Origin: Neisseria lactamica
GTDB lineage: Bacteria > Pseudomonadota > Gammaproteobacteria > Burkholderiales > Neisseriaceae
Assembly: GCA_001067655.1 (NCBI GenBank)
Contig: JUNU01000140.1
Span: forward strand, 1-14,906
Length of the DNA: 14,906 nt
Direction: 5' to 3'
How positions within the stretch are numbered: the stretch's first letter is position 1; every line of letters begins with the position of its first letter. A program made the position numbers and the translations under genes. This document shows positions 7,296 to 13,777 of the stretch, piece after piece. The notes beneath the pieces are model-generated. The model made no database searches and was not told the origin of the DNA. It was given only the letters and a program-made list of their open reading frames with translations.

Positions 7296-8018
7296 TTAAG
7301 TATCCTGCCCTTCTACCGCCCCAAAAACTGCGTTGCTTTGTTGGGTAAAATAAGCCCAATTTTGGTTGCCATAATCGAAATGCCACCATTCGGTTGGCAA
7401 ATTACTAAATCCTGCCTCTTTCATCGCATGAATCAAAATCCGGCGTAAATTACGAGCAGAGGAGAAATACTCACCTTCTTTCTCTAAAGCATCGCTATAA
7501 GATAAATGTCCAGTTGCATCAAACTCACTTCCCATATCCAAACTTTTGCCACTTTTTATATCAAACAATCCGACATCAACAGATCCGCCCGTCAAATGGG
7601 GCAGAGGCATTCCTGCCCGATCTGGATCAGCAGCAAAACAGTCCAGTGCTTCTCTAACTTGAACTTCATCATATTCCGGATGGCGTTTTTCAATTTCTTG
7701 CTTCATATTTTCTCGTAATGCTCTTTGCACTATGACAGGACGCCAACCATCAAAAATTTCCAACCCGTACACTTCCGGCAGCAAAGAGACAACCTGAGTC
7801 AGCCTATCAGCAACACTTCTACGCAATAAAACACTATTTATCGCCCCTTCAATACCCTGAGAAAAATAAACAGGATTGACACGAATGCGTCCGGTATTAC
7901 CAACACTAACCAACGGTTCCCCACATTCAGAAATAGGTATTTCTTGTATTTTCTGCCAAACTAACTCTTTGGTATTTTGTACAGGAATACCCGCATAAGA
8001 CCCCTTGTCCTTATCCAT
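7296..8018 (-). CDS. ddpX: D-alanyl-D-alanine dipeptidase (VanX/DdpX family)
   Basis: M15D zinc peptidase, 240 aa from ATG 8018, which cleaves D-Ala-D-Ala. All expected residues are present: Arg93 in DGWRP, zinc ligands His141 and Asp148 in HLTGGSVDVG (same 7-residue spacing as in VanX), and catalytic Glu210 with ligand His213 in TEWWHFDYG. There is no signal peptide, so it should be cytoplasmic. The start is uncertain: ATG 8018 has only a weak GCGGAA site, and TTG 8021 is in frame. It is tightly coupled to the downstream DUF819 gene. The usual VanX role in vancomycin resistance is unlikely because no vanH/vanA-like ligase is nearby. A nutritional role (D-Ala-D-Ala to D-Ala, then possibly pyruvate) fits better. 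Its AT-rich composition is unlike that of prpC next door. It could also act on related dipeptides. Confidence 0.88.
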   Translation of the reverse strand: MDKDKGSYAGIPVQNTKELVWQKIQEIPISECGEPLVSVGNTGRIRVNPVYFSQGIEGAINSVLLRRSVADRLTQVVSLLPEVYGLEIFDGWRPVIVQRALRENMKQEIEKRHPEYDEVQVREALDCFAADPDRAGMPLPHLTGGSVDVGLFDIKSGKSLDMGSEFDATGHLSYSDALEKEGEYFSSARNLRRILIHAMKEAGFSNLPTEWWHFDYGNQNWAYFTQQSNAVFGAVEGQDT

Positions 8019-8069
8019 CAAATGTTCCGCATTAATAATGAGTGTGCCAATAAATTCATTAAATTTCTT

Positions 8070-8107
8070 TTTTCAGACGACCTTGTCTGAACAAGGTCGT
8101 CTGAAAA
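8070..8107 (-). terminator. Perfect uptake-sequence hairpin after prpC
   Basis: A 17-bp perfect inverted repeat (8070-8086 with 8091-8107) with a 4-nt loop, built from two exact AGGTCGTCTGAA copies (8072-8083 minus, 8094-8105 plus). It lies 3 nt past the prpC stop and is the strongest hairpin in the window. It should end much of the prpB-prpC transcript before the dipeptidase gene, though the T-run on the minus strand is poor. I see no convincing promoter between it and the dipeptidase start. Confidence 0.8.
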
Positions 8108-8110
8108 TCA

Positions 8111-9265
8111 TCAGCGTTCTTCAATCTCCACAAACGCCAAGTCTTCAGGGCCGGTGTAGTTCGCGCTCGGACGGATGATTTTGCCGTCTTTGCGCTGTTC
8201 GAGGACGTGTGCCGCCCAGCCGGTGGAGCGCGAAATCACGAAGAGCGGCGTGAACATGGCGGTCGGTACGCCGAGTTTTTGGTAGGACACGGCGGAGAAC
8301 CAGTCCAAATTCGGGAACATTTTTTTCTCTTCCCACATCACGCTCTCCAGGCGTTCGGCGATATCGAAGAGGCGCATGTCGCCCGCTTCCCGGCTTAAAC
8401 CGCGCGCCACTTCTTTAATTACGACGTTGCGCGGGTCGGAAATGGTGTAAACCGGATGGCCGAACCCGATAACGATTTCTTTGCGGGCGATGCGTTCGCG
8501 GATGTCGGCTTCGGCTTCGTCGGCGTTGCGGTAGCGTTTTTGGATGTCGTAGGCGACTTCGTTCGCGCCGCCGTGTTTCGGACCTTTAAGCGCGCCGATG
8601 GCGCCGGTGATGCAGGAATACATGTCCGACCCCGTACCGGCAATCACACGGGCGGTGAAGGTGGAGGCGTTGAACTCGTGTTCCGCATACAGAATCAGCG
8701 AAACGTGCATGGCTTTCACCTGCGATTCGGTCGGGCGTTTGCCGTGCAACAGGTGCAGGAAGTGGCCGCCGATGGTGTCTTCTTTGCTTTCAACGTCGAT
8801 GCGTTTGCCGTTGTGCGAATATTGATACCAGTAGAGCAGGATGCTGCCGAGGCTGGCGATGAGTTTGTCCGCGATGTCGCGCGCTTCGCTTTCGGGGTGG
8901 CTTTCGCGTTCGGGATGGACGCAGCCGAGCATGGACACGCCGGTACGCATGACGTCCATCGGATGCGTGTGCGCAGGCAGGCTTTCCAAAACCTTAATCA
9001 CGCGGATAGGCAGGCCGCGCATGGATTTGAGCTTGGCTTTGTAGGCGGCGAGTTCAAATTTGTTGGGCAGGTGGCCGTGAATCAGCAGGTAGGCGACTTC
9101 TTCAAACTCGCATTTCTGCGCCAAATCGAGGATGTCGTAACCGCGGTAGCTCAAATCGTTGCCGGTGCGGCCGACGGTACACAGCGCGGTGTTGCCCGCA
9201 GCCACGCCGGAGAGGGCGACGGATTTTTTCGGTTTGAAGGTCGGGGTTTCGGGGGTTGCAGTCAT
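8111..9265 (-). CDS. prpC: 2-methylcitrate synthase
   Basis: Citrate-synthase family, 384 aa, matching PrpC length. It condenses propionyl-CoA with oxaloacetate to 2-methylcitrate, the first committed step of the methylcitrate cycle. The catalytic triad is visible as His231 in GPKHGGANE, His270 in GFGHPVYTISDPRN and Asp321 in NLDWFSA. His196 lies in AEHEFNASTF. The start ATG 9265 is preceded by AAAGGAGAAATACC, a leader identical to that of prpB. The short length and the neighbours prpB and acnD distinguish it from housekeeping citrate synthase (about 430 aa). It lies 79 nt downstream of prpB with an uptake-sequence hairpin between them. Some activity on acetyl-CoA is common in the family. Confidence 0.96.
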   Translation of the reverse strand: MTATPETPTFKPKKSVALSGVAAGNTALCTVGRTGNDLSYRGYDILDLAQKCEFEEVAYLLIHGHLPNKFELAAYKAKLKSMRGLPIRVIKVLESLPAHTHPMDVMRTGVSMLGCVHPERESHPESEARDIADKLIASLGSILLYWYQYSHNGKRIDVESKEDTIGGHFLHLLHGKRPTESQVKAMHVSLILYAEHEFNASTFTARVIAGTGSDMYSCITGAIGALKGPKHGGANEVAYDIQKRYRNADEAEADIRERIARKEIVIGFGHPVYTISDPRNVVIKEVARGLSREAGDMRLFDIAERLESVMWEEKKMFPNLDWFSAVSYQKLGVPTAMFTPLFVISRSTGWAAHVLEQRKDGKIIRPSANYTGPEDLAFVEIEER

Positions 9266-9298
9266 GGTATTTCTCCTTTGTGTTTTTATGGGTTTTGG

Positions 9299-9339
9299 GT
9301 TTTCAGACGGCCTTTTGAAGGTTGGGGTCGTCTGAAAAC
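9299..9339 (-). terminator. Uptake-sequence hairpin between prpB and prpC
   Basis: GTTTTCAGACGGCC (9299-9312) faces GGTCGTCTGAAAAC (9326-9339), a 14-bp stem with one G-U position. One arm is an exact AG-DUS, the other a near-mucDUS, so two dialects pair in one hairpin. It begins 5 nt past the prpB stop. Because prpC depends on the same promoter as far as I can see, it is more likely a partial terminator or mRNA-stabilising hairpin than a full stop. Confidence 0.5.
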
Positions 9340-9344
9340 GGTTT

Positions 9345-10220
9345 TTACTTCTGAAACAATTTATCCAGCTTCTGCTCGAAGTCGTGATAATTCAAATGCT
9401 CGTAAAGCTCGGCGCGGGTCTGCATGGTATCGACAACCGCCGCCTGCGTGCCGTCGCGCATAATCGCCTCATAAACATTCAGCGCGGCCTTGCTCGCAGC
9501 GCGGAACGACGAGAGCGGATACAGCACCAGCGACACGCCGTTGTCCGCCAGCTCGCGCTGCGTATAAAGCGGCGTCGCACCGAATTCGGTAATGTTCGCC
9601 AACACGGGCACTTTCACCGCGTCCGCAAATTGCCGGTACATCGCCAAATCCGTCATCGCTTCGGGGAAAATCATGTCCGCGCCCGCTTCCACGCAAGCCT
9701 GCGCCCGCTCGATGGCGGCATCCAAACCTTCCACCGCCAGCGCGTCCGTCCGCGCCATAATCACAAAATCCTCGTCCACGCGCGCATCCACGGCGGCTTT
9801 AATGCGGTCAACCATTTCATCTTTAGAAACAATGGCCTTGTTCGGACGATGCCCGCAACGCTTCTGCGCCACCTGGTCTTCGATATGGACAGCTGCCACG
9901 CCCGCACGCTCGAAGTTGCGAATCGTGCGCGCAATATTGAACGCCCCGCCCCAGCCGACATCGATGTCCACCAGCAAAGGCGTATCCACATTGTCCGTAA
10001 TCCGCCGCGCATCAATCAGCACATCTTCCATCGTGGTGATGCCCAAATCCGGAATCCCGCACGAACAGGCCGCCACGCCGCCGCCCGACAGATACACCGC
10101 TTTAAACCCGCTCTGCGTCGCCAGCCGCGCAAAATAAGCGTTCACACAGCCGACCACGGCAAGGGGATTCGACTCCTTCACAGCTTGGCGGAAACGGGTG
10201 CCGGCAGAAAGTTGGCTCAT
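9345..10220 (-). CDS. prpB: 2-methylisocitrate lyase
   Basis: Isocitrate lyase/PEP mutase superfamily, 291 aa, against about 296 in E. coli. It cleaves 2-methylisocitrate to pyruvate and succinate in the cytoplasm with Mg2+. Visible residues: catalytic Cys122 in QKRCGHRPNK (the KRCGHR signature of this family), Mg-binding Asp85 and Asp87 in LLVDIDVGWGG, and Asp58 in CGIPDLG. The start ATG 10220 has AAAGGAGAAATACC upstream. It is the first enzyme gene of the propionate cluster, after a leader with a small ORF and a hairpin. The last reaction of the pathway is thus encoded first, as in other prp operons. Confidence 0.96.
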   Translation of the reverse strand: MSQLSAGTRFRQAVKESNPLAVVGCVNAYFARLATQSGFKAVYLSGGGVAACSCGIPDLGITTMEDVLIDARRITDNVDTPLLVDIDVGWGGAFNIARTIRNFERAGVAAVHIEDQVAQKRCGHRPNKAIVSKDEMVDRIKAAVDARVDEDFVIMARTDALAVEGLDAAIERAQACVEAGADMIFPEAMTDLAMYRQFADAVKVPVLANITEFGATPLYTQRELADNGVSLVLYPLSSFRAASKAALNVYEAIMRDGTQAAVVDTMQTRAELYEHLNYHDFEQKLDKLFQK

Positions 10221-10327
10221 GGTATTTCTCCTTTGTAGATTAGAATTTTTTCAGTATCGACTCAGCGGCCCAGTTTCCGCAAAACCTGAAACGAACCGTT
10301 CAAAAAGAAACAATGGTTTCAAAACCG

Positions 10328-10374
10328 TTTTCAGACGACCTTTCAAAACCCAAATCCATCAGGTCGTCTGAAAA
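10328..10374 (-). terminator. Uptake-sequence hairpin in the prpB leader
   Basis: Two exact AGGTCGTCTGAA copies (10330-10341 minus, 10361-10372 plus) form a 14-bp perfect stem with a 19-nt loop. The hairpin lies between the upstream small ORF and prpB, about 110 nt before the prpB start. If transcription begins at 10715-10687 it must be read through for prpB to be expressed, so it is a candidate attenuator. The run after it on the minus strand is not T-rich. A weak alternative promoter nearer prpB (TTGCGG, 18 nt, GATACT) lies downstream of it. Confidence 0.5.
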
Positions 10375-10544
10375 TTAAAATCAATAAAAACAATCAGTTA
10401 ACAAATTCAATACAAACAATTCGGCTGAAGCGGAGGTATATGAAATTTTTAATATTCAGAAAGGAAATAAAGCTGGAAAGACAGAATTTTCAAAACCCAA
10501 ACCGTCCGCAGAAATGCGCGAACCCCGATTCGGGAGAAGAGCCG

Positions 10545-10640
10545 TCAGACCGCCGCGACTACCCAAAAGCAGACGACGACGGATACGGCAGAGATAGAAG
10601 ACAATCTATAACAAGACGGAGAAGTTTGGTACAGATTCAT
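10545..10640 (-). CDS. Small ORF (31 aa), probable membrane micropeptide
   Basis: ATG at 10640 and TGA at 10547-10545 encode 31 residues starting MNLYQTSPSCYRL and continuing into a hydrophobic stretch (about residues 16-31, SAVSVVVCFWVVAAV) long enough for a short membrane segment. An AAGGA ribosome site stands 8 nt before the ATG, and its surroundings (CTACAAAGGA) resemble the prpB leader. A good promoter lies about 40 nt further up. Neither the peptide family nor its function is known to me. It may be a leader peptide, a membrane micropeptide, or the remnant of a longer gene, since the frame stays open for 31 more codons after the TGA. No longer gene competes convincingly on either strand. 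Confidence 0.5.
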   Translation of the reverse strand: MNLYQTSPSCYRLSSISAVSVVVCFWVVAAV

Positions 10641-10686
10641 GATAGGGTTCCTTTGTAGTGCAATGTAGTTTTTATAAGTATGGACA

Positions 10687-10715
10687 AATTTAAAAAATAA
10701 TTTTCAGGCTGTCAA
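10687..10715 (-). promoter_or_regulatory. Sigma-70 type promoter for the prp cluster
   Basis: On the minus strand a perfect -35 TTGACA (10715-10710) is followed by a 17-nt spacer and a -10 TAAATT (10692-10687, 4 of 6). The predicted start is near 10680, about 40 nt before the small ORF. It is the best promoter match in the window and is oriented toward prpB. No operator repeat for a PrpR- or GntR-type regulator is obvious around it. Confidence 0.6.
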
Positions 10716-11057
10716 ACACTTTTTCTAAAATATTTTTAAAAAATTCAATCATTAATGAACAATACTTCAGAAACAAAACCCAAAACCCCCGCTTCAAAAC
10801 AACCCAAATCCTTGCCTGACAAAGCCTGTACCGCCCACAACCAATCAGAACGATTTTAAACAATACTTCTTAAAATTAAATATAATTAATTCATTTTTCA
10901 GGAATTTTTATTCAAGCGCGAAATAGGCATCCACACCGCCCAAACCACACGATTTCGCACCCACTCACTTTCAGACGACCATAATCAGAATAACATCATA
11001 ATTTACAATTTAAAATAACAATATTTAAAAATGTAGTCGTATGTAGTTTTAAATATA
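10716..11057. other. AT-rich gene-free spacer between mgtE and prp promoter
   Basis: No ORF with a plausible start is seen on either strand. The stretch is strongly AT-rich with long A and T runs, which fits upstream promoter DNA. It contains one 11-of-12 uptake sequence at 10970-10981 (minus strand). I see no tRNA, IS ends or direct repeats of note. Confidence 0.5.
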
Positions 11058-11104
11058 AAAAGGTCGTCTGAAACCCATAATCACATGGTTTCAGACGACC
11101 TTTT
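11058..11104 (-). terminator. Uptake-sequence hairpin downstream of mgtE
   Basis: AAAAGGTCGTCTGAAAC (11058-11074) and its perfect inverse (11088-11104) form a 17-bp stem with a 13-nt loop. The exact AGGTCGTCTGAA copies are at 11061-11072 and 11090-11101. It lies 27 nt past the mgtE stop. The minus-strand arm ends in a T-run (CCTTTTTA), which makes it a good intrinsic terminator for mgtE. Confidence 0.8.
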
Positions 11105-11120
11105 CTCTTTTCCATCCGTT

Positions 11121-11132
11121 TTCAGACGACCT
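11121..11132 (-). repeat. AG-mucDUS overlapping the mgtE stop codon
   Basis: Exact AGGTCGTCTGAA on the minus strand; its first base is the last base of the mgtE TAA. With the hairpin behind it, this makes three uptake sequences within 75 bp. Confidence 0.85.
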
Positions 11133-12586
11133 TACAGTAAGAATATCGTTGCCAGTCCCAAGAAAATCAGAAAACCGCCGGAATCAGTGACCGCCGTAAT
11201 CAGCACCGAGCTGCCTAAGGCGGGGTCGCGTCCGTATTTTTCCATGATGACGGGGATGAGTACGCCGACCGAGGCGGCAAGCAGGAGGTTCAGCGTCATC
11301 GCGGCGACCATGACCAAGCCGATGCCGATGCTGCCGTACAGCAGCCATGACACTACGCCCATGACCGTTCCCCAGATGATGCCGTTGACCAAGGCGACGC
11401 CGACTTCTTTTTTCAACAAACGTCCTGCCTGCATTCCCGTCAACTGCCCCATCGCCATCGCGCGGACAATCATGGTGATGGTTTGGTTGCCTGAATTGCC
11501 GCCGATGCCGGCAACGATGGGCATCAGCGCGGCGAGTGCGACGATTTTTTCGATACTGCCTTCAAACGCACCGATAACGCGGCTGGCGAGAAAGGCGGTG
11601 CAGAGGTTGACGGCAAGCCACATCCAGCGGTTTTTCACTGAATCCCAGACAGGCGCAAACAAATCTTCCTCTTCCTGCAAACCCGCCATGTTCAACATAT
11701 CCGCTTCCGATTCTTCGCGGATAACGTCCACCATCTCGTCGATGGTAATCCTGCCGATGAGCTTTTTGTTTTCATCGACGACGGGCGCGGTAACCAAGTC
11801 ATAACGTTCGAACGCCTGCGCCGCTTCTTCCACGTCGTCTTCGGGACGGAAGCGCACGACTTCGGTCGCCATCACGTCCGCCACCAAATCCTCAGGATCA
11901 GCGACCAAAAGTTTGCGGATGGGCAGCACGCCTTGCAGGATGTCGTTTTCATCGACCACGAAAATCTTGTCGGTATGGTCGGGCAGGCTTTCGAAACGGC
12001 GCAGGTAACGCAGCACCACTTCGCAGGCAACGTCGGCGCGGATGCTGACCAGTTCGAAGTCCATAATCGCGCCGACTTGATTGTCCTCATATGACATCGC
12101 CGCTTTGACTTGGGCGCGCTCTTCCTCGTCACGCGTCTGCAAGGCTTCATAGACCACTTGGTGCGGCAAATCGCCCGCCAGCTCCGCCAGTTCGTCCGCG
12201 TCCAAGTCATCGACCGCCGCCAACAGCTCGTCTTTGTCCATCGACTCGATCAGCGTTTCTCGTACCGCGTCGGACACTTCCAGCAACACTTCGCCGTCGT
12301 CTTCCGGCGTGACCAACAGCCAGACGACATTACGCTCGCGCGGCGGCAACGACTCCAACACTGCCGCCACGTCGGCAGGGTGCAGCTCGTTCAAAAGGAC
12401 GGTCAGCTCGGTGAATTTGTCGCGCAACGCCTCGTCCTCAATCGGCACGCCTTCCTCAATTTGCGGGAAGGCGGGCGAGAGGATTTCGCACAGCGCGTGA
12501 ATACGGTCGAAATCGGCGGAAACGCGCTCTACGTCGCTTTCGATACCGTCGTTTTCAAGGTTCGGAGGGGTTTGTTCGATGCTCAT
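11132..12586 (-). CDS. mgtE: Magnesium channel/transporter MgtE
   Basis: MgtE family, 484 aa, slightly longer than the ~450 of many homologues because of an acidic N-terminal tail. The protein is a homodimeric, Mg2+-gated inner-membrane channel. Domains in order: MgtE N domain (about 60-165), a CBS pair (about 170-290) that senses cytoplasmic Mg2+, a connecting helix, and five membrane segments from about 320 to 484. The pore region includes GIGGNSGNQT (360-369), and a conserved acidic residue lies in VTDSGGF (Asp468). The N and CBS domains are rich in Asp and Glu, as expected for Mg2+ sensing. The start ATG 12586 has GGAG 5 nt upstream. It appears to be a single-gene unit with hairpins on both sides and has no evident link to the propionate genes. 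Confidence 0.95.
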   Translation of the reverse strand: MSIEQTPPNLENDGIESDVERVSADFDRIHALCEILSPAFPQIEEGVPIEDEALRDKFTELTVLLNELHPADVAAVLESLPPRERNVVWLLVTPEDDGEVLLEVSDAVRETLIESMDKDELLAAVDDLDADELAELAGDLPHQVVYEALQTRDEEERAQVKAAMSYEDNQVGAIMDFELVSIRADVACEVVLRYLRRFESLPDHTDKIFVVDENDILQGVLPIRKLLVADPEDLVADVMATEVVRFRPEDDVEEAAQAFERYDLVTAPVVDENKKLIGRITIDEMVDVIREESEADMLNMAGLQEEEDLFAPVWDSVKNRWMWLAVNLCTAFLASRVIGAFEGSIEKIVALAALMPIVAGIGGNSGNQTITMIVRAMAMGQLTGMQAGRLLKKEVGVALVNGIIWGTVMGVVSWLLYGSIGIGLVMVAAMTLNLLLAASVGVLIPVIMEKYGRDPALGSSVLITAVTDSGGFLIFLGLATIFLL

Positions 12587-12701
12587 AAATGCTCCGCCCG
12601 CCGCATGCGGGAGAGCATTTCGGCGGGATGGTTATCGTGTATTTCGGGATAAACCGGAAGGGAAGTTCAGTAAAAACGAACTGGGAAGGTCCATAATAAA
12701 A

Positions 12702-12717
12702 GCCTGCTGATTCAGGC
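12702..12717 (-). promoter_or_regulatory. Small hairpin with T-rich tail in the mgtE leader
   Basis: GCCTG (12702-12706) pairs with CAGGC (12713-12717) around a 6-nt loop and is followed on the minus strand by TTTTATTATGG. It resembles a weak intrinsic terminator and lies about 115 nt upstream of the mgtE start. It could be an attenuator if the mgtE promoter is above it. The stem is only 5 bp, so chance is possible. The rest of 12587-12777 shows no gene. Confidence 0.25.
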
Positions 12718-12778
12718 GTCGTGTTGGAAACGGAGCGTATTTTACCGCGTTTCGGAGCGGTTTACTATTCTTAACTGA

Positions 12779-12816
12779 AAAGGTCGTCTGAAATGTATAA
12801 ATTTCAGACGACCTTT
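12779..12816 (-). terminator. Uptake-sequence hairpin after the lipoprotein gene
   Basis: A 16-bp perfect stem (12779-12794 with 12801-12816) with a 6-nt loop, carrying exact AGGTCGTCTGAA copies at 12781-12792 and 12803-12814 (minus). It is 10 nt past the lipoprotein stop and its minus-strand arm ends in CCTTTTC, so it should terminate that transcript. Confidence 0.75.
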
Positions 12817-12826
12817 CAACACCTTA

Positions 12827-13623
12827 TTAAGGTAAAACACCTAATTTTTCAAGAATTTCAACTTTTTTAAGACTTAACTCACTTAGTTTCTCGATCAGTT
12901 TATTATATTTCTCTTCCGACTCCATTATTTCTTTGGGAAACTCGTTGGTTAATTGGCTAAATAACAATTTCCCGTCATCATCAAAATATTCTTCCTCTCC
13001 ACCAAAAACGGATCCATGAACTTGAATCATTTTCTTACCATTAGGATAAAAAAACGTAGTGAGTACATTTTCCTCTTTAAGATCGGTTTCAATCGTCATG
13101 ACCAGTTTGCCATCCACATAATTGCCATAGACAACTTCATTGCGCGCAACATTTTTTTGCTTGAAATTGTATAGTTTCCCATCTTCTGAGTATGAAGTTA
13201 CGACACCGTCTACAGCTTCTGAAGAATTAAAGTTTTTCTCATTTTTAACCGAGATCACAGCCGGGTCGATTTGTTTAGTTCCACTATCCTGATAAAAATC
13301 CTGAATCACTAAGTTTCCATCAGCGGTCTTACCCAAAATCTCGCGATAAAAACCTCCTTTAGCAGGACGTTTTACCAGTTTGAATTTGGGCGTAAAGTAA
13401 TAGACTTTCTTCTCTTGTAACGGAACATCAATTAGTTTGGATGTTTTAGCGACGGAATATTTTTCCCAATCTTGCGCACTGGCAGGAATAGGAAGCGCAG
13501 TTTTGCCTGTTTTGTATACGCTAGTTTGATGATGCGATGCAAAACTTTCCGTCGAATTATCCTTAATTGCCGAGCAGGCACTCAATGCGCCTGCAACAAA
13601 AAAACAATCAATAATTTTTTCAT
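12827..13623 (-). CDS. YwqK-like lipoprotein, signal peptide frameshifted at T7
   Basis: From ATG 13623 (ribosome site AAGGA, 5 nt away) the frame starts MKKLLIVF, then reaches a run of seven Ts (13604-13598) and stops after 13 codons at 13584-13582. With one extra T the reading becomes MKKLLIVFFVAGALSAC, a textbook lipoprotein signal with lipobox LSAC, and joins the 252-residue open frame downstream to give about 265 aa. The body has repeating units of the G-x-Y-x-DGK type (such as YFDDDGKLLFS, FFYPNGKKMIQ, YSEDGKLYNF), as in YwqK/MORN-like proteins, and a Lys/Glu-rich helical C-terminus. The product should be outer-membrane or periplasm anchored. The function is unknown. The shift may be phase variation, a true mutation or a sequencing error. 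It lies just behind the toxin/immunity genes and is similarly AT-rich. Confidence 0.75.
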
Positions 13624-13669
13624 AAAATTCCTTTTAAAGAACATCATCTAAATATTGGCAGCTTAAACA

Positions 13670-13675
13670 ATTATA
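13670..13675 (-). promoter_or_regulatory. -10 element of the lipoprotein gene
   Basis: A perfect TATAAT on the minus strand puts the transcription start near 13664 and leaves a leader of about 40 nt before ATG 13623. The -35 region at 17 nt spacing is poor (TTTTTA). The presence of a promoter here supports 13623 as the true start rather than the TTG at 13585. Confidence 0.45.
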
Positions 13676-13777
13676 GAAGATGCAAAGTTATCTAAAAATT
13701 TTCCCAAACAATTTCACTATAAATAATGTTATTTACATACTTTATATTACCTATTTTACAAAAAAACTTAACCGTGC

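Noticed and set aside
7296..8018. Vancomycin-resistance (van) operon
   Set aside because: Only the VanX-type dipeptidase is present. There is no VanH, VanA/B ligase, VanY, or VanRS pair, and Gram-negative DdpX homologues have nutritional roles.
10440..10658. Plus-strand ORF of 72 codons with a GGAGG just before its ATG
   Set aside because: The spacing to the ATG is only about 3 nt, the product is a low-complexity basic/acidic sequence without a recognisable domain, no plus-strand promoter is evident, and it overlaps the better-supported minus-strand small ORF.
13583..13585. TTG start for a cytoplasmic 252-aa version of the lipoprotein
   Set aside because: There is no ribosome site in front of it, and the upstream ATG with signal-peptide coding, AAGGA and TATAAT shows the original start is 13623.
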